A DNA stretch of 64,000 bases from Streptomyces meridianus (GTDB lineage Bacteria; Actinomycetota; Actinomycetes; Streptomycetales; Streptomycetaceae). Positions 1 to 8,020 of this stretch are shown here, in pieces (position 1 is the first letter of the stretch; every line of letters starts with the position of its first letter). A program made the position numbers and the translations under genes. Under the pieces are notes generated by a model. The model ran no database searches. It was given only the letters and a program-made list of their open reading frames with translations, and had not been told where the DNA came from. The stretch spans positions 62,001-126,000 of the forward strand of contig NZ_JAMQGM010000028.1 of assembly GCF_023703325.1 (NCBI RefSeq), read 5' to 3'.

Positions 1-1
1 G

Positions 2-922
2 CTCGGGGACGGCGACCGGATCCCGCTGTCGCGCAGCAGCCGCAGCCAGGAGATCGAGGAGGTCCTGTCGGCACTGTCGGCCCTGCTCAACGGCGGTGGC
101 GTGGCCCAACTTCATACGATCACTGTGGAGTTGAACAAGGCATTGGCGGGCCGCGAGAACCGGGTCAAGTCACTGCTGGCCGAGCTCGACACCTTCATCG
201 GCGGGCTCGACAAGCAGCGCAAGGACATCGTCCGGGCGATGGAGGGACTGGACCGGCTGGCCCGGACGCTCCGCAAGGAGCAGGCCACGGTCAACCGGGC
301 CGTCGACGAGATTCCGCCCGGCCTCGAGGTGCTGGCCGGGCAGCGCAAGAACCTCACGCGGATGCTGGCCGCCCTGGACGACCTCAGCACCGTCGGCACC
401 AGGGTCGTCAAGGCGTCGCGGAACGACGTCGTCGCCAACCTCGAGAACCTCCGGCCGATCCTCGCCCGGCTCAACGAGGCGGGTGCGGACCTGCCCAACG
501 CGCTGGAACTGCTGACGACCTACCCGTTCCCGCGCAGCGCCGCCGGCGCGATCAGGGGCGACTTCACGAACCTCAGGATCACCGCCGATCTGGATCTCGA
601 GAGCGTCTACGGCAACCTGCCCGAGGATTCCGGCAAGCCGAAGCCCGGCAAGCCCGGCAAGCCGAAGGTGCCCGGCCTGCCGGACCTTCCCGTCCCGGAC
701 CTGCCGGACCTGCCCGACACCGGCAAGCCGCCCGCGGTGCCCTGCATTCCGGGGGACGACTGCTCGGACGAGGAGAAGGACTCCGGTTCCGGGTCGCCGG
801 ACGACGGCTCGCTGTGCCTGCCGCTGTGCACCGGCACCCAGGCCTCCTACCGGACCGCCGGCTATCCGAGCGGCGTGAACCGGGCGCTCGCCGAACTGCT
901 GACCAGGGGGTTGCTGCCGTGA
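2..922 (+). CDS. MCE family protein (MceE-like), 5' end outside window
   Basis: C-terminal part of an Mce (mammalian cell entry) protein, a periplasmic/cell-wall component of a lipid-import ABC system. The reading frame is open from base 2, so the N-terminal membrane anchor and most of the MCE domain lie before the window. Visible are the helical region after the MCE domain with many charged heptad-like repeats, the LRPILARLNEAGADLPNAL segment typical of Mce proteins, and a Gly/Pro/Lys-rich low-complexity tail (GKPGKPKVPGLPDLPVPDL) with four late cysteines. Its stop overlaps the next mce start by four bases (GTGA), so the two are translationally coupled. Position next to last in the series suggests MceE, but this is by order only. 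Confidence 0.9.
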   Translation, partial: LGDGDRIPLSRSSRSQEIEEVLSALSALLNGGGVAQLHTITVELNKALAGRENRVKSLLAELDTFIGGLDKQRKDIVRAMEGLDRLARTLRKEQATVNRAVDEIPPGLEVLAGQRKNLTRMLAALDDLSTVGTRVVKASRNDVVANLENLRPILARLNEAGADLPNALELLTTYPFPRSAAGAIRGDFTNLRITADLDLESVYGNLPEDSGKPKPGKPGKPKVPGLPDLPVPDLPDLPDTGKPPAVPCIPGDDCSDEEKDSGSGSPDDGSLCLPLCTGTQASYRTAGYPSGVNRALAELLTRGLLP

Positions 923-2196
923 TCACACGAACGGTCAAGTCGCAGCTGCTGGCCTTCGGCATCGTCACCGTGCTCGGCGTCTCCTACGTGGGCGCCGAGT
1001 ACGCCGGGCTGGCGGACCGGGTCTTCGACGACAGCTACACCGTGCGGGCCGACTTCGCCGAGTCCGGCGGCATCTTCCCGGGCGCGGAGGTCACCTACCG
1101 CGGGGTCCCGGTCGGCCGGGTCGGTGACCTCCACCTCCAGCGCAATGGCGTCGGCGTGGAACTCGACCTGGAGGACGACCCGTCCGTCCCCGCGGACACG
1201 CTGGCCGTCGTCGCCAACCGTTCGGCGATCGGCGAGCAGTACGTCGACCTCCAGCCGCGCTCCGACGACGGCCCGTACCTCGAGGACGGCAGCACCATCG
1301 AGCGCGGCGACACCCGCACCCCGCTGCCGTCGACGGATCTCGTCCTCGGCCTCGACCGGCTGGTGAACTCCGTGGACCGCAAGGACCTGCGGGTGACCGT
1401 CGACGAACTCGGCAAGGCGTTCGCCGGCAGCGGCCGGGACCTGTCCCGGCTGGTCGACTCCGGCAACGCGCTGGTCGACACGGCGGACGACTCGCTGCCG
1501 CAGACGGTCGAGCTGATCGAGGACTCCCGGACGGTCCTGAAGACCCAGCAGGACAAGGGGTCGGCGATCAAGTCGTTCTCGCGCGACCTCGCCGACCTCA
1601 CGGACACCCTGAAGGGCAGCGACGCTGACATCCGCAAGCTGATCGACAACGGCGACCCGGCCGCCCACCAGCTGGACTCGCTGCTGAAGGAGAACCGCAA
1701 GGCACTGCCGGTGCTGCTGGGCAACCTGATCAGCGGCGGACAGATCACCACGGCCCGGCTGCCCAACCTGGAACAGGTCCTGGTGACCTTCCCGGCCGTG
1801 GTGGCCGGCAGCTACACCGTGCAACCCGGTGACGGCACCACCCACTTCGGCATGGTCGTCAACGCGGACGACCCGCCCGCCTGCAAGCGCGGCTACGGCA
1901 CCCGGTGGCGGGATCCCTCGGACACGAGCGAGAGGCGGGCGAACACCTCGGCCCGCTGTGCGGAACCGCGCGGCAGCAAGACCTCGGTCCGGGGGGCCCA
2001 GAACGCCCCCCGTCCGTCCGGGGAGCAGGGGGCGGGCGGCGCCGACCGGGCGTCGTACGTCGCGCCGTACGACGAGGAGACCGGTGCGGTGCGGGGCCCC
2101 GACGGGCAGGTCGTCCGGATCGGGACAACGGGGGGACAGCAGAGTGCGTTCGGAAAGGACTCGTGGCAATGGCTGCTCGTGGGACCGATGGCATGA
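919..2196 (+). CDS. MCE family protein (MceF-like, last Mce of the operon)
   Basis: Complete 425-aa Mce protein. It starts at a GTG overlapping the previous stop; an upstream ORF extension to 814 is out of frame with the preceding gene and rejected. An N-terminal hydrophobic anchor (about residues 8-25, LLAFGIVTVLGVSYVGAEYA) is followed by the MCE domain (about 35-115) with the GGIFPGAEVTYRGVPVGRVG signature, then a long helical domain. Mce proteins form a hydrophobic tunnel carrying lipids or sterols to an ABC permease (YrbE/Mkl). The C-terminus (about 330-425) is low-complexity and charged. The next gene starts in an ATGA overlap, indicating one transcript. Confidence 0.93.
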   Translation: MITRTVKSQLLAFGIVTVLGVSYVGAEYAGLADRVFDDSYTVRADFAESGGIFPGAEVTYRGVPVGRVGDLHLQRNGVGVELDLEDDPSVPADTLAVVANRSAIGEQYVDLQPRSDDGPYLEDGSTIERGDTRTPLPSTDLVLGLDRLVNSVDRKDLRVTVDELGKAFAGSGRDLSRLVDSGNALVDTADDSLPQTVELIEDSRTVLKTQQDKGSAIKSFSRDLADLTDTLKGSDADIRKLIDNGDPAAHQLDSLLKENRKALPVLLGNLISGGQITTARLPNLEQVLVTFPAVVAGSYTVQPGDGTTHFGMVVNADDPPACKRGYGTRWRDPSDTSERRANTSARCAEPRGSKTSVRGAQNAPRPSGEQGAGGADRASYVAPYDEETGAVRGPDGQVVRIGTTGGQQSAFGKDSWQWLLVGPMA

Positions 2197-2795
2197 CAAC
2201 CGACGAGATGTCCCCGGCCGGGGACGGCGCGTCCGGCGGGCGGCTGCGGCTGCGGCTGCCGGCCGGTGCGGCGCGGGCGCTGCGGCCCACGGCGGCCGGC
2301 GTGGTGCGCGCGGCGCGCCACGGCCGTGCCGTCCCGGCCGTCCTCGCCGTGGCCGCCGTGCTGCTGACGGCCGTGTCCGGGTTCCTCGGACTGCGGGTGT
2401 ACGAGCGGCACCAGGAGGAGGAGCGCGGCCGGGATGCCCTCGCGGCGGCCCGGCAGTCGGCACTGAACTTCACCTCTCTCGACTACCGGCACTACGGCCG
2501 CGACAGCCGCAACGTGCTCAAAGGCGCCACCGGCAGCTTCAAGCAGCAGTTCGCTGCCCAGACGAAGGAGTTGACGAAGCTCGTCGCGAAGAACAAGTCC
2601 GTGTCCGAGGGAAAGATCCTCGAAGCGGGGCTCGTCCGGTCGGGCGAGCGGTCCGCACGGGTGCTGGTCGTCGCGGACAGCAAGGTGACCAACGTCGCCG
2701 CGCCGGAGGGCCGCGCCCGCAACTACCGCCTGCAGCTCGACATGGTGCGCCGGGACGGGCGCTGGCTGACGTCCGACATCGAGTTCGTCGGCTGA
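2193..2795 (+). CDS. Mce-associated membrane protein (Mam)
   Basis: About 200 aa, bitopic membrane protein. The ATG overlaps the mceF-like stop as ATGA; an in-frame ATG at 2169 is the alternative start. Residues 1-40 are cytosolic and Arg-rich, about 45-68 form one transmembrane helix (VPAVLAVAAVLLTAVSGFLG), and the exported remainder has the SALNFTSLDYRHYGRDSRNV motif seen in actinobacterial Mam proteins, where a helix is followed by an NTF2-like fold (family knowledge). Mam proteins are encoded downstream of mce genes and are thought to stabilise the transporter. No enzymatic motif is visible. Confidence 0.85.
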   Translation: MTTDEMSPAGDGASGGRLRLRLPAGAARALRPTAAGVVRAARHGRAVPAVLAVAAVLLTAVSGFLGLRVYERHQEEERGRDALAAARQSALNFTSLDYRHYGRDSRNVLKGATGSFKQQFAAQTKELTKLVAKNKSVSEGKILEAGLVRSGERSARVLVVADSKVTNVAAPEGRARNYRLQLDMVRRDGRWLTSDIEFVG

Positions 2796-2851
2796 GCGTC
2801 CGTCGGGAGACGTGGCCGGCAGGCCGGTACAGCACAGCAAGGAGAGACATC

Positions 2852-3646
2852 GTGGCGAATCAGACGGTCCGGCGGCGAGCCGGAGGAACCGGCCGGCAGC
2901 GTACGGTCGCGGCTGCGGCCCGCGCGGCGGCGAAGCGGGCGGAGCGGGCTCAGCAGGCGGACGTGGAGGGTGCGCTGCAGTCCGATGGCACTGCGCGGTC
3001 CACACAGGAGACCGAGTCGGCAGGAGGTCCCTCGGCGGCGGAGAAGCCGGGCCCGGGCGGCGCGAAGGACGTCACGGGGGAGGCGACCACGGCGAAGTCC
3101 ACGACGGAGGCGGCTGCCGCGCCGGCCGCGACGCCCGGACGCCGTTCGGACCTGGTCCGCGTGGGGCTCGCGCTGGTGGTGGCGGCGGGCCTGGCCGCGA
3201 CGATCCTGCTCGGTACGGAGTACCGCGAGGCCGGGCAGACCGGCCGGGCGAGTGAGGAGGCCGTCGCCGCGGCCCGCGCGATGGCTCCCGAGATCCTCTC
3301 CTACGACCACCGCCGACTGGACCGGGACTTCGCGGCGGCCCGCAAGCACCTGACCGGGGGCTTCCGCGAGGAGTACGCCCGGACCACCTCGCGGGTGGTC
3401 AAGCCGACCGCCGAGAAGTACAAGGGATCGGTCAAGGCGACCGTCGCACGGCCCCCGGGCGGTGGCGACGACCCGGCGGTGTCCGTGGTGTCGGCCTCAC
3501 CGGACAAGGTGGTCGTCCTGCTGTTCATGAACCAGATCACGGAGAGCGCGAAGATCTCGACGCCGCGCGTCGACCTCAATCGCGTGCGGATGACGCTGGT
3601 GCGCACATCGGACGGCTGGAAGGCGAGTGCCGTCGACGCCTTGTAG
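2852..3646 (+). CDS. Mce-associated membrane protein (second Mam)
   Basis: 264 aa, starting at GTG 2852 behind a good ribosome binding site (AAGGAGA, 6-7 bases upstream); the longer upstream ORF overlaps the previous genes and is rejected. Residues 1-105 are Ala/Lys/Glu/Thr-rich and cytosolic, with a basic start that could contact membrane or nucleic acid. One transmembrane helix follows (about 110-130, [20 protein letters not shown]), then an exported NTF2-like domain with MAPEILSYDHRRLDRDFAAA, closely parallel to the FTSLDYRHYGRD motif of the preceding Mam. It closes the mce operon; the 57-base gap suggests co-transcription. Confidence 0.85.
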   Translation: MANQTVRRRAGGTGRQRTVAAAARAAAKRAERAQQADVEGALQSDGTARSTQETESAGGPSAAEKPGPGGAKDVTGEATTAKSTTEAAAAPAATPGRRSDLVRVGLALVVAAGLAATILLGTEYREAGQTGRASEEAVAAARAMAPEILSYDHRRLDRDFAAARKHLTGGFREEYARTTSRVVKPTAEKYKGSVKATVARPPGGGDDPAVSVVSASPDKVVVLLFMNQITESAKISTPRVDLNRVRMTLVRTSDGWKASAVDAL

Positions 3647-3886
3647 GCAGCGGGGGACGGGACCGGGGATCCATCGGTACAGCCGTTGCTGCCGAGCCCT
3701 TGGGTGCGGTCGTCGGCTGCGGGGGCTCCGCGTCCGGGTGGGGCGGGTCCCGAAGCCGCCCACGCCGCAGGCCGATCTCGAAATGCTGGGAGAACGGGAC
3801 GAAGGTGCCGGAACGCTGTGCGTCCCGGACGGCATGCGTGGGCGGCAGCCGCGAAGCTTCTGGGGAAGGTGCCGGTCTCCGCCGTC
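3647..3886. other. Convergent intergenic region
   Basis: 240 bases between the end of the mce/mam operon and the convergent MerR-like gene. A bulged GC hairpin can be drawn at about 3737-3767 (GTGGGGCGG pairing with CCGCCCAC), which could end both transcripts. It is imperfect and has no U-tract, so it is not called as a terminator. Nothing else is visible. Confidence 0.4.
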
Positions 3887-4225
3887 TCAGCCCGTGGCCG
3901 TCGGCTTCGCCGACTCGGAGGCGTGGCGGTGTTCGGCGTTGATGCGCTGGGCTTCTTCGAGCTGGTCTTCCAGGATGACGATGCGGCAGGCGGCCTCGAT
4001 GGGGGTGCCCTGGTCGACGAGTTCACGGGCGCGGGCGGCGATGCGCAACTGGTAGCGGGAGTAGCGGCGGTGGCCGCCCTGGGAACGCAGCGGTGTGATG
4101 AGGCGGGCTTCGCCGATGGCGCGGAGGAAGCCCTGGCTGGTGCCGAGCATTTCGGCGGCCCGGCCCATCGTGTAGGCGGGGTAGTCGTCGTCGTCGAGAC
4201 GGCCGTACGTGTCGTCTGCTGTCAT
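3887..4225 (-). CDS. MerR-type helix-turn-helix regulator, small
   Basis: 112 aa. ATG 4225 is chosen over GTG 4231 because the GAGAGG ribosome binding site sits 5-6 bases before the ATG and would collide with the GTG. Residues 14-70 are a MerR-like winged helix: YTMGRAAEMLGTSQGFLRAI is the helix-turn-helix and SQGGHRRYSRYQLRIA the wing with the characteristic GGHRRY. The C-terminal helix (EAACRIVILEDQLEEAQRIN) looks like a dimerisation coiled coil. No effector-binding domain follows, so it is a DNA-binding-only member. A perfect palindrome lies in its leader (4259-4290) and could be its own operator. Target genes are unknown. Confidence 0.85.
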   Translation of the reverse strand: MTADDTYGRLDDDDYPAYTMGRAAEMLGTSQGFLRAIGEARLITPLRSQGGHRRYSRYQLRIAARARELVDQGTPIEAACRIVILEDQLEEAQRINAEHRHASESAKPTATG

Positions 4226-4258
4226 CTGCACCTCTCTGGGGGAACGGGAACGCGTGGA

Positions 4259-4290
4259 GGGGTCCTGGTGCCGTGCGGCACCAGGACCCC
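4259..4290. promoter_or_regulatory. 32-bp perfect palindrome upstream of merR-like gene
   Basis: Arms of 15 bp (4259-4273 and 4276-4290, GGGGTCCTGGTGCCG) around a TG spacer, with no mismatch. It lies 34 bases before the ATG of the MerR-like gene. In DNA it could be an operator for that regulator; in RNA it would be a very stable hairpin on either strand (leader hairpin of the regulator, or terminator of a rightward transcript). There is no U-tract. Which role applies cannot be decided from sequence. Confidence 0.6.
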
Positions 4291-5087
4291 GAAGGAACTA
4301 CTGGACCATCTGCCGGCCTTGTTACAGCGCCGGCTTCCTGTTTCCGCAGACCCGACCGAGATGCCGTCGGGGGTGCGGGGATCGCGATTGCCTGACCGGA
4401 GACCACCTCACTGTCGATGTCCTGCGGTACCCGGGCTCATGAGTTCCACCCGGGCGATCCTGATGGCGCGGGTTCCTCCGTTCTTCCCTCGATGATCACT
4501 TACTTGCCGAACGGGTACTGCGTACTGCTGGTACTGCGAACTTCACGTGCAGGTACCGCCACTGCGGTGGCCGTGGTCCTGCTCACGGCGGCCCCTGATC
4601 ACTGCGGGCCACCCGGTCCGGTCGTCAGTCCCGTTGCCTTCCTGCGACAACCCTGGCTTCGGAACTCCACCACCGCACCGTCCTGCGAACTGCAACTGCG
4701 GTTACTGCGGCCGGCAGTTCGTCTCTGCCAGGCCTTGCTGTCTCTCTGAGTTACGGGAGAAACCATAACCACGCCATCGCCGGATGTCCACTCCGGCCGA
4801 CATAGATTCTTGTGTGTTCGACGATGAGGTATCGAATCGAACAGCGGTTGGCGGTGGGGGCCGGGTTGACGGGCCGCAGGCCGGGGCTCCGGCGATCCGG
4901 AGGCCGGGGTGACCTGACGGACGCGAATGGGCGGGAGTGTCGCAGCTCGCCGTCCCGCGACATCCCTTGCCGGCGCACGCGGCAGCCCCCGGAATCCTCG
5001 GGTGCGGGCGGCCGACGATCGCAACCGAGGCCGCCGCCAGGGCGACTTCGGTGGCCCCGGGCCCGGGTGTGGCGTCAAAGTGATCCT
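4291..5087. other. Long non-coding region with short direct repeats
   Basis: About 800 bases with no convincing gene. Open frames here (for example 4417-4749) lack codon bias and ribosome binding sites. The stretch 4480-4760 is less GC-rich than its surroundings and has three TACTGC copies within 22 bases (4516, 4523, 4532) and ACTGCGG copies at 4561, 4601, 4695 and 4704. This could be a structured RNA, a regulator-binding array or a degenerate element. The promoter of the leader peptide and symporter lies at its right end. Confidence 0.4.
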
Positions 5088-5116
5088 TTGATCAGCTCAA
5101 AGGACTGGTGTTACTC
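5088..5116 (+). promoter_or_regulatory. Putative promoter of leader peptide/symporter
   Basis: TTGATC (5088-5093) and TTACTC (5111-5116) are spaced 17 bases. The -35 is a fair match and the -10 a weak one. Transcription would start within a few bases of the leader-peptide ATG at 5125, making it leaderless or nearly so, as is common for actinobacterial attenuator peptides. Inference from sequence only. Confidence 0.4.
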
Positions 5117-5124
5117 TTCCGCTC

Positions 5125-5229
5125 ATGACGACAGCAGCCGCGCATCATCACGCCAGGAGCACCGTGCTCGTGGCGCGCCTGCACGTCGACCTCTGCCGCT
5201 GTGCCGTCGCGGCCTGTCGCCGTATCTGA
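5125..5229 (+). CDS. Cys-rich leader peptide (34 aa)
   Basis: Small ORF, ATG to TGA. The sequence runs MTTAAAHHHARSTVLVAR followed by LHVDLCRCAVAACRRI. The segment V-A-R-L-H-V-D-L-C-R matches the recurrent actinobacterial leader-peptide pattern (R-x-H-V-D-L-x-R) found in front of sulfur and cysteine genes. Three of the last eleven residues are Cys. Such peptides sense charged tRNA-Cys by ribosome stalling (family knowledge). The peptide ends 102 bases before the symporter GTG, leaving room for alternative RNA structures. This suggests that the downstream transporter is induced when cysteine is short. Confidence 0.7.
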   Translation: MTTAAAHHHARSTVLVARLHVDLCRCAVAACRRI

Positions 5230-5331
5230 GCGACTCACGGCGGCGCCGCAGCCCTCCCCTGACACGCACCGGGGTACTCCGGCCGCCGCACCTCGTCCCG
5301 CAGTCCCTTTCCTCACGCCGGAGTTGTGCCC

Positions 5332-6651
5332 GTGTCCTCCCCTGCCTCCGCGAAGCCGTCCGGCTTCTCACTGCCCAAGCTCCCCTTCTGGGCCCAGATA
5401 CTGGCCGGCCTCGTGGCCGGTGTCCTGCTCGGCTGGATCGCCCGCAGCGGTGACGTCACCTGGCTCGTGACCGCCCTCGACAAGATCGGCGGTATCTTCG
5501 TCCAGCTGCTGAAGCTGGCCGTCGCCCCGCTCGTGTTCTTCGCCATCCTGGTGTCGATCACCAACCTGCGGCAGGTCAACAACGCCGCCCGGCTGGCCGG
5601 CCGCACCCTGCTCTGGTTCATGATCACCTCGCTGGTGTCGGTCGCCATCGGCCTCGCCATCGGCCTGCTCACCGACCCGGGCGCGGGCACCGGGCTCAGC
5701 ACCAAGGACGGTGCCGAGCCGGAACAGGCGGGCTCCTGGCTCGACTTCCTCACCGGCATCGTGCCCACCGACGTCATCACGCCGTTCACCGAACTCAACG
5801 TCCTGCAGATCGTCTTCATGGCCGTCGTCGCCGGAATCGCCGCGCTCCAGCTCGGCGAGAAGGCCCGGCCGATCCTGACGTTCAGCCACTCCGTCCTGGA
5901 GCTGCTGCAGAAGGCCCTGTGGTGGGTCATCCGGCTCGCACCCATCGGCACACTGGGCCTCATCGGCACCGCCATCGCCACTTACGGCTGGGATCTGCTG
6001 GGCAAGTACGCCACCTTCACCGTCGACGTCTACGTCGGCTGCGCCCTGGTGATGTTCGGCGTCTACCCGCTGCTGCTCGCCGGCGTCGCCAAGCTCAACC
6101 CGCTGCAGTTCTTCCGCGGCGCCTGGCCCGCGATCCAGCTGGCGTTCGTCTCGCGCTCCTCGGTCGGCACCATGCCGGTCACCAAGCGGGTCACCGAGCG
6201 TCTCGGCGTTCCGCAGGAGTACGCCTCGTTCGCCGTGCCGTTCGGCGCCACCACGAAGATGGACGGCTGCGCCGCCATCTACCCGGCGCTGGCCGCGATC
6301 TTCATCGCGGAGATCTTCGGAGTGGACCTCGGTGTCGGCGACTACCTGCTGATCGTCTTCGTCTCGGTCATCGGCTCGGCCGCCACCGCCGGTCTGACCG
6401 GCGCGACCGTGATGCTCACCCTGACCCTCTCCACGCTGGGGCTGCCGCTGGAGGGTGTCGGTCTGCTGCTGGCCATCGACCCGGTGCTGGACATGATGCG
6501 TACGGCCACCAACGTGACGGGCCAGGCCCTCGTGCCGGTGCTGGTCGCGTCCCGGGAGAAGATCCTGGACCGCGGCGCCTACGACTCCGCCACGAGCCTC
6601 GACGTGGTCGAGGAGACCCCCACGGCGGCACCGCAACCGGCCACGGCGTAA
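5332..6651 (+). CDS. Dicarboxylate/amino acid:cation symporter (DAACS), probable cystine importer
   Basis: 439 aa. GTG 5332 is preferred over 5326 because GGAG (5320-5323) then has an 8-base spacing. About eight hydrophobic helices plus two re-entrant hairpins as in GltPh/TcyP. Hairpin 1 carries SRSSVGTMP, the serine-rich substrate motif. The helix 7 motif is KMDGCA where most relatives have NMDGTA, an unusual change at a cation/substrate site. The C-terminal part TATNVTGQALVPVLVA matches the helix 8 substrate-binding segment. The Cys-rich leader peptide just upstream points to cystine or another sulfur amino acid rather than a C4-dicarboxylate. Substrate assignment is inference; family assignment is secure. 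Confidence 0.88.
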   Translation: MSSPASAKPSGFSLPKLPFWAQILAGLVAGVLLGWIARSGDVTWLVTALDKIGGIFVQLLKLAVAPLVFFAILVSITNLRQVNNAARLAGRTLLWFMITSLVSVAIGLAIGLLTDPGAGTGLSTKDGAEPEQAGSWLDFLTGIVPTDVITPFTELNVLQIVFMAVVAGIAALQLGEKARPILTFSHSVLELLQKALWWVIRLAPIGTLGLIGTAIATYGWDLLGKYATFTVDVYVGCALVMFGVYPLLLAGVAKLNPLQFFRGAWPAIQLAFVSRSSVGTMPVTKRVTERLGVPQEYASFAVPFGATTKMDGCAAIYPALAAIFIAEIFGVDLGVGDYLLIVFVSVIGSAATAGLTGATVMLTLTLSTLGLPLEGVGLLLAIDPVLDMMRTATNVTGQALVPVLVASREKILDRGAYDSATSLDVVEETPTAAPQPATA

Positions 6652-6663
6652 CACCGCAACGGC

Positions 6664-6724
6664 GCGCACGAGCGGGCCCGTTCCTTCCGTCCCGGAGGAG
6701 CGGGTCCGCTCGCCGTTCGTGCGC
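6664..6724. terminator. Bidirectional terminator hairpin
   Basis: GCGCACGA...TCGTGCGC outer arms enclose GAGCGG...CCGCTC inner arms with small bulges, between the convergent symporter and exonuclease-like genes. There is no U-tract, as is usual in Streptomyces. Confidence 0.6.
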
Positions 6725-6762
6725 AGCCGGGCCGCGTCCGGCGCTGAACCTCCGGGCGGCTG

Positions 6763-7743
6763 CTATGCCGCGTCGGGGGTCAGACGGAGATGTCCGGCGC
6801 CCGGTGGCGTCTCGGCGAGTGAGAGGTGGGCCAGCAGTTCCGCCTCGGAGAGGACCTCGATGTCGTGCCCGGCGTCGAGGAGCTGCTGGGCCTTCCGGTG
6901 CTCCTCGCCGAGCACCGTGCCCGGCGCGAAGCGGCCGGGGTCGGGGGTGGCCACCACCAGGATGTCGGTGAGCCGGTTCACCCCGGTGACGACCCGGCCC
7001 CCGGCCGCGGTGACCCGGGCGGTGGCCTCGCCGGGAGCCATCGAGGCCGGGGTCCCGGTCAGGCACACCGTGCGTCCGTAGAGCATGCCGCCGGGGTCCG
7101 CGTCCGGGTGTGCGTGGGGCACGAGTGGCCGCCGGCCGGGGGAGCGGTGGCGGCAGTCGTGCCAGGCACCCGAAGCGGAGCCCTGGCGGCCGTACACGAG
7201 GTGGAGCTTCGTCAGCAGCATGTCGAGGCTGTCCACGTCGTGCAGGTCCATGGCGGCGACGGTGATCCGGGCGGTCGCGGTGGCCTCCGCTTCGGCGTCG
7301 CGGTGCCGGGCCGGCATGACGACGCCCGCGGCGCGTGCCACGAAGGGCAGACCGTACGAGAGCAGCCGCCAGGTCTGACGGGCGATGAGTTCGGTGCAGC
7401 CGTACTTGAGCGTGGGCCGGGGGGCGCCGGTGCGGGTGCACGCCGCCCGCAGCGCCCCGAAGACGAAGGCGGCGTGGTGGGCGACCAGCGGGCGACCGCC
7501 GGTGAAGGCCAGGATCTCCTCGAGCGCGGCGGGCCAGGACGGCGCATCCTGCACGGTCTGCCGGGTGACGTCGTGCGAGCGGACCGGACCGCGGGTGAAC
7601 GCTCCGGTGCCCGGCGGCCGGACGAGGATGCTGAACCGGTCGGTGATACGGCCGCGTTCGACGGCGGTGAGGCCCACGGCGCAGATGCTTCCAGGCCAGT
7701 CGTTCGCGGTGTCGACGTCGACCGCCACCCAGTTCGCGCTCAT
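6763..7743 (-). CDS. DEDD-exonuclease-fold protein fused to BRCT domain, catalytic residues degenerate
   Basis: 326 aa, ATG 7743 with GGAGGGG 5 bases upstream. Residues 1-165 resemble the DnaQ/RNase T exonuclease fold: NWVAVDVDTAND is motif I (normally DxE, here DVD), LVAHHAAFVFGAL is motif II (normally AHNxxFD, the catalytic Asp is Val), and RHRDAEAEATATAR is motif III (H kept, Asp replaced). A linker follows, then a BRCT domain (about 225-305) with YGRTVCLTGTPASMAPGEAT and TDILVVATPDPGRFAPGT. DnaQ-BRCT fusions act in DNA repair in Gram-positives. Here the nuclease is probably inactive or divergent and the BRCT domain may mediate binding. Confidence 0.82.
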   Translation of the reverse strand: MSANWVAVDVDTANDWPGSICAVGLTAVERGRITDRFSILVRPPGTGAFTRGPVRSHDVTRQTVQDAPSWPAALEEILAFTGGRPLVAHHAAFVFGALRAACTRTGAPRPTLKYGCTELIARQTWRLLSYGLPFVARAAGVVMPARHRDAEAEATATARITVAAMDLHDVDSLDMLLTKLHLVYGRQGSASGAWHDCRHRSPGRRPLVPHAHPDADPGGMLYGRTVCLTGTPASMAPGEATARVTAAGGRVVTGVNRLTDILVVATPDPGRFAPGTVLGEEHRKAQQLLDAGHDIEVLSEAELLAHLSLAETPPGAGHLRLTPDAA

Positions 7744-7776
7744 GCGAACCCCTCCCTGCTCCACCCCTACGTCGAA

Positions 7777-7805
7777 TATTCACACGATGGACACATGGCA
7801 GACAA
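7777..7805 (-). promoter_or_regulatory. Putative promoter of exonuclease-BRCT gene
   Basis: On the minus strand TTGTCT (7800-7805) and TGAATA (7777-7782) are separated by exactly 17 bases, giving a start about 25 bases before the ATG and leaving room for the GGAGGGG site. This is one of the better consensus matches in the window. Confidence 0.5.
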
Positions 7806-8020
7806 GTTCGAATGCAGTGCGGGAGTGGCGCCTCGGTCGAGCCGGGTGACGGGGGCCTCGGACGAGCATGCGTCCGGGCGTCTGGACCGGCCGTGCCGGG
7901 GAATGAGGTTCCTCAGCCAGGTACCCGTCCGCCCCGACCCGGAGGTGCGAGCAGCATGTTCTCCCTCGACGACGAACTGCGGCCTGCGCCGCCCGGCAAC
8001 GACCGCATACGGTGCGCCCG

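Noticed and set aside
814..918. Upstream extension of the second Mce protein
   Set aside because: It overlaps the preceding mce gene out of frame. The GTG at 919 gives the expected N-terminal anchor and a GTGA overlap.
4417..4749. 110-codon open frame in the non-coding stretch
   Set aside because: No ribosome site, poor codon bias, no recognisable domain; overlaps repeated short motifs.
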